64,000 nucleotides of DNA from Symbiodinium kawagutii (lineage: Eukaryota; Sar; Dinophyceae; Suessiales; Symbiodiniaceae). Where the stretch lies: NCBI GenBank assembly GCA_009767595.1, contig VSDK01011562.1, forward strand, positions 78,006-142,005, in the 5' to 3' direction. The notes below the pieces were generated by a model that saw nothing but the letters and a program-made list of their open reading frames with translations, had not been told where the DNA came from and made no database searches. Below, piece after piece: positions 54,701 to 64,000 of the stretch. The position numbers and the translations under genes were made by a program. Within the stretch, counting starts at the first letter, position 1; the number at the start of each line of letters is the position of its first letter.

Positions 54701-56227
54701 GTTGAGTCTCGAGATAGCCGTTAGTTTGCAGAACAAAACCAGTACAGTAAAACAGTAAAACAATGTTGTTGCGGCGGCTGTTTTTGATCAAGGCTCAGTG
54801 GGGCGGCATCACATTGGCCGCAACGGCCACCTCTCCTGCATCACAACGACTGTGAAAATTTTTGACTTCACATCGAAGTCGATTCTTTCTGGACAGGCCG
54901 GGTGGTCTCGGGTTGGAATTTTGAGAACTAAGCGGTGGCCAATTCAAATATTATCAATTTGACTATTACTAAAATAAATATAGATTAATATAGACAGATT
55001 TTATACTATGACTATTACTGTTAATATTATAGATTATGAATTATAGACAGATTATGAATTATGAAATTAAATTGTAAGTTTTATAAATGCACACAGGCAC
55101 TCGGTGTTTACAACCGCGTAAGGTCTACAGTCTGCCTGCGTCATTGATGTAAAAGACAAGGTGCCCACTGCCACACCATGTATCAGGAAAGCGTGACTTC
55201 ACACGATACAACGCATGATAGGCAAATCAGTAATTAGATAGTATAGGGAGAGAAATCCTGAATTCTGACAGAATCCTCACTAGTTTGGTAAAAAAGATGA
55301 ATCTATAGTCCCTCAACCCGATGGTCTTTACATGCAGCATTCTTGAACATTGAACATTCCGTTTTGGCGCTGCGATTTTTCTCATACCGAGGATTTGTTG
55401 GCATTGCAGGGCTTTTCGATTGACCGCTTGAATGTGGATGGCATGAGCTACCGCGACCTCAACAAAATCAGCGGCGGCTCAACAGCATGTGGGCTGTCAT
55501 TGGTGGCTGGCTAAAACGAAGTTGAAGTATCAGTTCAATTGCAATTCATTTCAGCACGGTTCAACTCAGACATTTATTCTATTCTGCGATGGCAATTCCG
55601 ATTAGGTGATGATATTACTTTACCACTTCACTTACCACATGCCACTTACCATTTATATTTTGATCTTAGGGTGTCCTCAGGTGCAAGGTCAATGGGAGAG
55701 ATAGGAGACAGTCAGAGAGCACACTGCTACAATCATGTTCCATGTCATGTCTATGATTGGAGTTACTATCAACTTACTACTAGTAGTTACTATTTCATTT
55801 ATTCGTTTTTTTTCCCACAATCAATCCAGTTTGAATTGTTTAGAGACTCCTCCCTTGGAATTTTCACATTGCTCATTGGCCAGAATTAAACACTTTTAAC
55901 ACCTTTGCTGCCTTTGCTGCCTCCGCTTCAGGAGACGGATGGAGTGTACCAGTGATGGGCGCAGTGGTCACAGCCGTGATGACCCTTTTGATTCCACACA
56001 AACTTCGCTGCCGTGTTCCAAACTCATTGTGGAAGTGGAGCACCCATCGTGATTTTCCGCTTTCGTGGATTGACAATCTGGAGGCAGATCCGCCTGAAGG
56101 TGAGGATTGGGACCTGATCTCTGATGGACCTTCCACCCCACCTACACCTCCTTGGCGTCGTCGCGCTATACGTTACCAGTTTGATCGCAGTGTCAACCTG
56201 CCATGGGACATTGATCGTACCATGTGA
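51741..56227 (+). CDS. Gene D, 3' half: C5 cytosine methyltransferase motifs VIII to X
   Basis: Exons: 51741-51966 (or 51990) with FRMAQSRRRLFIVMVR (motif VIII, QxRxR); 52286-52462 (DRRVSNERKMMIRSMKRE, clean cag| acceptor and cag|gtgg donor); about 54765-54896 (AVFDQGSVGRHH, GHLSCITTTVK, the P/SC-[LI]-T segment before motif IX); 55392-55509 (DLLALQGFSIDRL, motif IX region); 55932-56227 (motif X, GDGWSVPVMGAVVTAV across the junction, then an acidic tail ending IDRTM, TGA). Phases agree at 52462/54765, 54896/55392 and 55509/55932, using GC donors at 54897 and 55510. A GA donor is implied at 51967 or 51991. The exon at 51741 needs two bases from an upstream exon not yet found. The 54.76 kb exon has a TAA three codons before my start and no clear acceptor, so decay is possible. 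Confidence 0.7.
52096..52225. repeat. Adjoining short tandem arrays: TTTACGGGGAG and GAAACTATTTGCAAATTCTGG
   Basis: At 52097-52141, four degenerate ~11-bp units (gtttacgggga, gtttacgggga, cttttcgggga, gttttcgg). At 52180-52225, two direct copies of a ~21-bp unit beginning gaaactatttgcaaattctg. Both lie in the gene D intron after exon 51741. Confidence 0.8.
52930..53190. repeat. Degenerate 10-bp CGAAACCGCT array
   Basis: Twelve CGAAAC units in ~255 bp, mostly (t/c)tCGAAACCGCt at 10-bp spacing, in four blocks separated by 20-60 bp. Several blocks open with the same lead-in, aatagttcgaaac. A lone variant (aaaaccgctcccaaacc) occurs at about 54550. It lies in a gene D intron. Confidence 0.85.
53200..54500. 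repeat. Cryptically simple intron DNA (GACTATGACTATG, TAGTCATAGTTATAG)
   Basis: Long stretches made of shuffled 6-7 bp words such as gactat, gtcata, gttata, tgatat. This composition is typical of introns and spacers from 38 kb to the right edge and is absent from 6-36 kb. Confidence 0.7.
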
Positions 56228-56958
56228 TAGGGTAATTGAGGGCCCACGAATCATGAGCCTCACAGTCAGGCTCGAGGGCTTCAGTTTTTGATTTAGAAGA
56301 CTTTCCATGGCCAAGATATAGTGGCCGTAGCCGTGACCGTTTGTGGAATCATGTCACAGACGGCGATTTGCTCACCGGGGAAGGTGCTTGCAGCTAAAGA
56401 TCCAAAATCGAAGGCCGATAGCGCCAATCAACAGACCAGTCATATTTTAAAGGTGAATTTTGATTATTGCTTCCATTTTCTATTTCATTCTGCATTCAGT
56501 TGGATTCAGTTCATGTTGTTTGTGTGACTTGCAGTATGAGAGATGCCAGTGACCAAGTCCAAACTATAGGTTTGAATTTGTTCTGCTTTGCGTTGGCGCG
56601 GTGGAGATCAGTGCATACTGGAGGGCTATATGATTATATATGCTATGGAATGGATATATTCATTGATTATTTCTTGATCCGTACCATTTTAGCAACATCA
56701 CATCATTGTCATTTTCTAGAATGTTTTGTTCAGACTATATCGACCGTAAATCCTAATAGCCATTGGCCAGTTTTATTTCAGATGACAAATTCATACAAAT
56801 TCTGCATGCTGAGCAGTCAAATGGAATCGGAATGGACGAAGCTTCGCTGTGTCATATGTTTTGCCGCATTTCCTCATTTTTGCTCAAGACGTGGATTTGA
56901 TCACTCAGCTTTACGAAGTTCCTCAACGCCTTGCAGCTTGACCAGGTTTTCTTGCTAC

Positions 56959-59900
56959 ATGGCATCGTTGGTTTTGGACCAGGATGAGGAGCCTCATCGA
57001 GTGGAAGACAATGACGAAGCGCCAAATTCCGAAAACGAAAGTTCAGGTTCTGACAATGAACCACCTTGCCCAGATAACACATGTCCGAACTGTTTGCAAG
57101 AGTTTGGATCCCAAGACAAGGAGAGGTGCCGAAGATATCCAAAGTGTTTTAGTTTTAGTATTTGATTTGTATTTGATTCTCGTGTCATGTTCGTGCCTCA
57201 AAGAACCATGTGATTTCTGTAGTATGGAATCTTATGTTACGTTATGTAGTTATGTAAGTTATGTATTTGAAATCCAGGATTACTGAGATGGATAAGTCAT
57301 GTGTGACAGTTTGTATGGATGCAAGTTTTGACGCTACTTTTGCAATGTAAGTTTGGGAGCTAATGTAAAGTATTGTATGATGATTTGATAATAATCATTT
57401 CATTTTTCTTGATACAGTCACAGTTTATAGTTAGATCATCGTTTTAGTTATACTCATAGCATAGCCAGTCATAAAATTAATATCGTTATAGTCATAGTTA
57501 TAAATTATAAGTTAGAAAATATGTTGACATTGAGTAGAACTATTTGTCTCAAAAAAAATGACATTTGATATTGATATTATATCTATGTTAATGTTATGTC
57601 ATTTTTTTGCTTTTGGTTTGGTCTGTGATTATGATAAGACTTATGAAAAGTATAATCAGTACTTACTATCAATATGACTGACCAAAATATTACCATCAAA
57701 TTGCCCATCCTATCTTAACTTGTAAAGTCATGTTATTATTTTTTCCATGACTGTGCCTACTGCTAGTTGTTGTGGCGCTATGAATTATGTCATCATTTCG
57801 AAATGCGTATGCTCCCGTTCTGACCTTGAACCACCGCTTGATTGCAGGACTGCCCTGCTGGTGTGACAATGACTGTGCAGCCTGCGAAACCTGACGGAGG
57901 GCGTGCCCAGTGCTTGAAATGCTACTATGTGAAGAGAGGATCATTCAAAAAGTGGAAGGTCAACGCTTTGTTGAAACTCATGCGAAAGAACCCACAATTG
58001 GCCGACAAGTTTCTTGACGGCGCGCCACATGTAATTGCATTGTTTTTTTCAGTGTCAATTGCAAACAATAGGTGACTGTCAGGTCAAGCAATGGGTTGCA
58101 AACAGTTGAAGGTAGAGGTTTGCCAACAATAACGCAATAAGAGACATGGTATATAGTCTATAGTCATGACAGGGCCACGGTCGCTTGGACAGGTTTTTAT
58201 CCTAGACAACAACAAAAACCACTTGAGAGACACTGTGAACCTTTGCGTGCGACTTTAGATCAAGGCCGAGTTCTGCTGAAACCAAGGTTCAGATCGCTTC
58301 GGAAGAAGCACGTGATCCAGCTTGCCAAGAACCCACGGGCCAAATGTAGGCATGAGCAGGTGGACGTAAAGCTTTACACCACCAAGAGTTCTTCCCGCTA
58401 CGTCGATTTCCGGCAGGAGATGGGCTTAAACACAGTCGAGTGTTTTTTTCACAGACAACTCAGACAACCCACAAATTGTTGAGTTTGCCCTTTCTCACTC
58501 TGTTCGACATTATGTTCTTGAACCAACTCATCAACCAATAGTCAAAGTCAACATAGGTTCAATCAGCTGGCAGAATGCAGGGTCGAATCTATCCCTTGTG
58601 AATCATTGAAAGAATACAACGTGTAAAATAGCATAACGTCGGATTATGAACATATCATCAATATAGCCTAGCCTAGCAGCATATAACTGCATAACTGCAC
58701 GCTGCATAGCCCATCTCAAAGGGAATCAAATGACAGAATCATATGACATCATTTGGCATTGGCATTGATCCTGTCGCTCAGCGTTTGCTTGGAAGGAAGG
58801 AGATTGGTTCGCTATTCCAGAGTTCTTTGAGAAGAACGCAGATTCTGAATCCAAACGCAAGCTGCGAAGCTTGGCGCAGAAGCGTGCTTACCTGGAGAAG
58901 AAGGGTTTCAGGCTGCAGAAGGACACTTGCCACCTGTCATGTTTCCATGTTTTTCCGAGTCAAGCTGAATAGTTCACTGCATTTCAATTGATTTGAACAA
59001 GATGTTGCACTAAGAAATATTTGCATTGCTGTATTTATTCGCTGTATGGACGGATTCACAGTTACAATTTGGAATTTAACAAACATCGTTGGCTATGCTA
59101 TGGCTTTTAAGTTATTAGCAAGAACGCATGGTATTCTGAAGGTTTGCAACTTGTGGATCTTCTGCTGTTGTGAAACCCCTCCAATCATTTTGCAGGATGA
59201 ACGAGGTGTCGACGGCGTGATCGTCCTGGACGACAAGAGGAAGAAGGTTCTGGTTGGCACTCGCTTGGCTGCTACCAAGGAGAAACGATCGAGGCATGAC
59301 GAGAAGGAAACCCAGGAAGAGGACTTCGACAAGCTTCAGAATGGCTTGCAAGTGGACACAATGAACCAGGACAGAACACGGACTTGGATCCAAGTCCCAT
59401 TTCTTTTCCAGGGTTTCTTGATCCTTGATAATTCTGCAATCTTGGTGTTTCATGTCAGTGTAAAGCCACACATCTTTGCATCTCCTCTCTTCTAGTTTTT
59501 GGACCTCATTTGTTCTCTTCTTGGCCAAGTAGATTTTTGACTTTGGCCACTTCCCGCAATTAAGATTATTATAATTATATCATCAATTGAACCAATTATA
59601 TTATATTATATCATTAATTCATTAAAGCTAAAAATTAAAAACATGAAATGTGATCTTCTCATGTTGCTTCCTAGTGTTTGTACAGACACAGATACAGATA
59701 CACTCTGATACAGTCGATACAGATTCAGATACAGATTCTACGGCTCATGGCAGGATGAAGTGGATGATGCTCTTAAGTCGGATGACGAAGACGAGAAGGA
59801 AGAGGACGACAAAGCCATGTCCGACGGTGAGAAATCTGAGGATTCCGGCTTTGGGATTGCAAAAGGGAAGAAGAAGGGCAAGCCTGTGATCAAGAAGGCG

Positions 59901-62900
59901 CCCCCTGCCAAACGAGTTCGAGGGAAGGCTCCGCCGCCTGCTGAGGAAGAGTGCCGTGAAGTTCCCAAGGCTGCCACAGAGCCAGCAGGCCCTGCAGATG
60001 ATTCAGCACCGGTGCCAGCAGTGAAGCCAGCGCCTGCCTCAGGCCCTTCAGTGACATCTTCAAAGAGTGCCAAGAGCGCAGAGAAGGTTGCTTCCATGGC
60101 AACTTCTCTTCTCAACAGCCTTCGCCAAGTTAGCCCTTTGAGTTTGTGGCAGACACAGGCCAAGGTCAAAGATGTTGATGCCAAGGTCGGCAAGGCAATG
60201 GACTGCCTGAGCAAGCTTGAGTCATTTTCAGACAACAAAGGGTGCGAGGATGTTGCGAAGGAGTTGAAGCCCGTGGCAGAGCGATTGTCAAAGTGGTGCG
60301 AGATCGTGCATCGTTTTGCAGACTGTCGAAACAGCAACTTTGCGCCCCAGCAGTTCCTCAAGAACTTGGAGGTTTGTCGGGAAAGTTTGATCCGAGCTTG
60401 CAACGACTATCTCTCTGCCGAGTGCTCCAAAGCTGTCTTGATCGACATCGGAAAAGTTTTGGTAGAGGCACAAATTTTGAAGAATCAGACTCATGGACTC
60501 ATGGATCATTATCATTATCATTCGAAATTACCACCAAATGAATCATTGATCATGAATCATTGAATTGACAATTGATGAATCATGAATCATTAATTATCAA
60601 AATCATCATTATCAATTATTGATATTATTATATCAATTATTACTATTTTCAATTATCATTAAAAAAATCATCATCATAATTTTCATTTTCGTGGGGACAT
60701 GTTGGTTCATGTGGCAATTGCCTTGTCACTTGTAATGTTGCATGGGATATTTGCAATGCAGCATTCTACAAACCCTGACAAGTATTAACAGATGGATTTT
60801 GGAATGATCGACCCCTTGACGGATCCAAGGTGTTGTTAGTTGATAGGTAGTGGTAGTTTAGTCAAGTTGAGCTTCCCGTGTTTCTCGCTTCTACTTGCGC
60901 CAGTCCCCATCCATCCAGGTTTGCACTTCGCCAGAACCATCGCTGACGAGTTCAGACAGGGCTTTCTTCTTTGAATACATTCGTGCCCAGGAGAGTAGCG
61001 ACAGTGAACGCTTCACTTTGTCCTCTGTGCAGATGAAAGATGCGAATGTGAAGCTTTTGATGCAGTTGACTTTGTTCAACCAGTTTCTGGACAAGCTTCG
61101 CACCACAACCCGAGAAGTTACCTCATCAATGCTTCAGGCCCTGCCAGAGTTCTGCGTGAACGACGAGGTATTGAGGCGGGGTCAAAGACTAAGCCAAACA
61201 ATATTGACCGTTGTTCCATTCCACTGAGTGTATTGCATTGACTTGTAAACTCCGATGCATGACCGGTGAATTTGTCGATTGGTACTTTTGCTTGGTGATG
61301 GATCATCGAATCATCGAGGATGTCGATCATCGATTGTCGTGCGTTTTGATTTTGTTTTTTTTAACCAATTTTGATAATTGTTTCTTTGTTTGATGTGCTG
61401 TATTTTGCGATGCGTTGATTGAATAAATGTTCATTGGGTGGCCTGAACCAATTTTGTTTGAAATTGAAAAATGATCTTCGGAAGCAGCATCAGAATCATT
61501 ACCAGAAATTCATCATTTAATAATCACATCAATCTTAACTATCAAATTCAATTAAATATTTAAATTTATATTTATATATATATATTCAGGTTCACATTGG
61601 AAAAGATACTATTGCAATCTTGCAATCGATGTTTTGATCATTGACGCCATCATTCCTTCATCAAGTTTGTGAGTCGATTAGTGCACTTCCTGATGCCAAA
61701 GAAGGTTCATGATGATAGAGTGACAAAAGCAACAACAAATAAAGAAAATATCATATCGTAAAGTGATTCATGATAATGAACCCTTGACACACAGGATTCC
61801 AGACTTCAATGAAGAGAAGCATGCTCTTGCATTGGAGATCGAGAATGAGGTCGGCTACAAGAACGACAATTGTGGTCTGTGTGCTCGGGTGCTTGTTGAC
61901 ATGCAGAAGCTGACTGCTTGCCAGCTGGTGCTTGACGACGGAAAGGGCACTGCCAACATGCTTCCCGCAGAGAAGAACAGAATCAAACTCAGAATCCAGG
62001 AGGCGGAGAAGTATTCTGGCAGGGTCAATCTGGTGTTCCGAAGCAATTCTCTTCTCAGGCTGAGTTTGATCCCGGCCAAAAAAAAAACACATTCATTGAT
62101 TCATTCATTCAGATTCATTCAGTTCATCAATATTAAATATTAATTAAACAACTAACATTTTCAAGACACGCATTTTGTCCTCTACAGAACGTCAAGTCTT
62201 TAAAGTGTGTACTGGAGAGCACATGCATGGTAAATACATGGTCTGACTGACATTGACATTGACATTGCCTAATCAGATTTGATGGCTGAGACATGTTCAC
62301 CTGATTGCTCCCTGAAGGACCCTGTGGTCTTCTGTCACGGGCATCGCTGCCAACACCATCACTGAAGTCAAGGCTAAGAAAGCTGCGACCAACATGATGA
62401 AACTAGGGCATGAACTACTAGATATGTTCAAGAGCGATTCCGTTGCTTTGGACGACGTCTTCAAGGGAAAGCTTGAGGAGTTGACTGACTACATGGATGT
62501 TGCTGCCAACTTGGACTCTGACCAGGAGAAGCAAGGGCAAATGCACAAATTGTCCAGTGATATCCAGGATCTTTGCAATGAGAAGATCGGAGAAGGCACG
62601 ATTGAAGCCTTCACGAACTTCATGGACAAGCAATGGACTGCCAGTCAGATTGGGGTCAACGATGAGTCGATGGATGTTGAAGCAGCCTTTGGCCTGAAGA
62701 CCATTGACGACGATGGCATCTCATTGCTCGAGAAGATGCAAATTCGAGGACGGCCCGACTTTACTTTTTAGTATTCTAATAGCAGCTGCAGGGGTTGATG
62801 ATCAAACCATTTTTTCTTGTCCGTTGGCTAGCCGAACATTGCTTTCAAATTTACATTTGGTATGAATTTGAAACTGTATTGCAGGAAATGTGTACTGGCG

Positions 62901-63528
62901 TTTCTTGAAGATGGATGGTGGCGTCAACTGCAGACTTTGCGGCCTTTGCTCTAAGATCATGGGTTTCAACGAATCCTCCTCTTGCGGAAACCTAGCCAAG
63001 GTGGCCGAGTTCTGTGGTGGCATTGGTGGCGATTGCCAGTGGCTTGAGAAGTCATTTCTTGGAAAGCGAGAACCATGGATTGAGTCCGTTGTCAAAGCTC
63101 ACAATAGATTGTCACAGCTGATCGTCTCCTACGCCATTTGGTCTGTTGCAAAGAAGCTCCAGTCAGAAGATCATGCCAAAGGCGCAGCTGCGGCATTGTC
63201 TTTTTTGAATGATTTCAAACACCTGCCGGGCCAGCTTGAGGAGTGCAGGGAGATTGTTGGCAACTTTGGTGCGTTGGCCTCATTAACCAAATCTCTCGTG
63301 CCGGATGACTTCACAAGCTTTGCCAAAGAGATGGTCAAGATTGCAACCTATGCATCCTATGACATGGATCTGCTGAAGAAGATCTTGCCACAAAGCATGG
63401 CAGTTGAGATCAAAGGCTACTTTGACAGTGTTTATGAGTCTCTGAACATGTGTGTGGCCAGCGTTGACTCCGAGTTGGCAAAGTGGCGAGAGCTTCTTGC
63501 CAAATACAGGCCGGGGCAAGCATGGTGA
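56959..63528 (+). CDS. Gene Z: ten-exon gene with Cys-pair zinc-binding N-terminus, function unknown
   Basis: Model: 56959-57120, 57848-58019, 58265-58423, 58800-58921, 59196-59351, 59754-60461, 61033-61148, 61795-62058, 62318-62748, 62885-63528. All phases close, giving 977 residues from MASLVLDQDEEPHR to LLAKYRPGQAW. Donors are GA, GC, GC, GA, GT, GT, GT, GC and GA in order; eight of nine acceptors are AG|G. The N-terminus has CPNCLQEFGS and QCLKCYYVKRGSFKKW, two Cys pairs that could bind one zinc. Then come basic segments (RFRSLRKKHVIQLAK, LRSLAQKRAYLEKKG), a long acidic/Lys-Ala-Pro linker in exon 6 (EDEKEEDDKAMSDGEK, KGKKKGKPVIKKAPPAKR, likely nuclear), and a mostly helical C-terminal half. 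No enzyme motif is recognised. The end could be a splice site (GC at 63518) with more exons outside. It starts 732 bp after the gene D stop on the same strand. Confidence 0.68.
59754..60461 (+). CDS. Gene Z exon 6, acidic and basic linker plus helical domain
   Basis: Starts after catggcag|gat and ends at gttttg|gtagag: 236 codons, phase 0 on both sides. A charged, Pro/Ala-rich disordered part is followed by helices (SLLNSLRQVSPLSLWQTQAK, KELKPVAERLSKWCEIVHRF). The equally long minus-strand frame at 59738-60403 is a shadow of this exon. Confidence 0.75.
62885..63528 (+). CDS. Gene Z last recognisable exon
   Basis: Acceptor attgcag|ga; joins the previous exon as RG-NVYWRFLKMDGGVN. It encodes 214 residues with Cys-rich CRLCGLCSKIMGF near the start, then helices, ending AKYRPGQAW and TGA. 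Confidence 0.7.
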
Positions 63529-64000
63529 CTAGCCAGATTCCCAAATTCAGACTGATCCTTTGATAATTTGGATCAATTTAGAGGGACGATATGATGATTA
63601 CTGAATGCGATGATTCAATGATTATCAAATTATCATTATCATTCATTACTATTATTAAACTTATTATCATTAATAATGATTAATGATTCATTATTGTTTG
63701 CTATTATTTTTTATGTTTATTTTTGTTTTGTTATCTAACTATTATAAAATATCATTATCTTTTGTTATCATTATTATTTATCATTATTGTTGTTATTGTT
63801 TTTTACTCATTATGATTACTAATTATCAATTATTGATTATTGTCTATTGTTATTATGTATATCACTGTTGCACAGTATTAAGATTAAAAACGTGATCTGA
63901 TAAATGATTATCAATGATTCATTCATTCAGTCAGGCCTCAAAACAACACTGACTCAGCAGTGACTTTCCTACCTCTTGCAAATGTCAAACGATTTCCTTT
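63529..64000. other. AT-rich low-complexity DNA to the window edge
   Basis: Dominated by ATTATCATT/TGATTAT words. No exon seen. It may be an intron or the spacer after gene Z. Confidence 0.5.

Noticed and set aside
59738..60403. 221-codon minus-strand frame
   Set aside because: Antisense shadow of gene Z exon 6, which has splice sites, phase continuity and codon character on the plus strand.

Overview
The window looks like nuclear DNA of a dinoflagellate, probably a Symbiodiniaceae or Polarella-like alga; this is inferred, with no marker gene to prove it. Coding DNA is sparse. The genes are cut into many small exons, and several introns fit only with GC or GA at the 5' splice site and AG|G at the 3' side, as described for dinoflagellates. 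There is also a tyrosine-recombinase retroelement of the kind common in these genomes. Two runs of N are assembly gaps (19530-19543 and 33468-33510).

Layout. (1) 1-5.7 kb, minus strand: a DIRS-like retroelement cut by the left edge, reading from the right: small membrane ORF, gag-like ORF, reverse transcriptase, RNase H, tyrosine recombinase, then a cytosine-methyltransferase-like domain running off the window. (2) 5.7-29.4 kb: almost no supportable genes, only simple repeats, a 26-bp tandem array, a 10-bp CTTTCGCGG-type array and one isolated exon candidate. (3) 29.4-34.5 kb, minus strand: a multi-exon gene of unknown function (gene L), with phase-consistent splice junctions through most of its length. 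(4) 34.5-38.1 kb: no genes seen. (5) 38.1-63.5 kb, plus strand: three interleaved or adjacent genes separated by low-complexity AT-rich introns.

The right-hand cluster is the most interesting part. A C5 cytosine methyltransferase gene (gene D) has its motif IV (GPPC) and motif VI exons at 41.8-42.8 kb, but its motif VIII, IX and X exons lie at 51.7-56.2 kb. The roughly 9-kb gap is filled by another gene on the same strand (gene T, 43.8-49.6 kb, four exons, modelled at 1,398 residues). Gene T has an HMG-box-like segment and a PARP-like zinc finger, and its first exon has acidic motifs that could belong to a transposase-like fold. Only about 730 bp after the methyltransferase stop, gene Z (56.96-63.53 kb, ten exons, 977 residues in my model) begins with a Cys-pair zinc-binding N-terminus. 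The methyltransferase therefore appears to carry a nested gene, possibly a mobile element, in one intron.

All splice models were built by eye from reading frame, phase and AG acceptors. There is no RNA evidence and no database search. Domain names rest on motif recognition.
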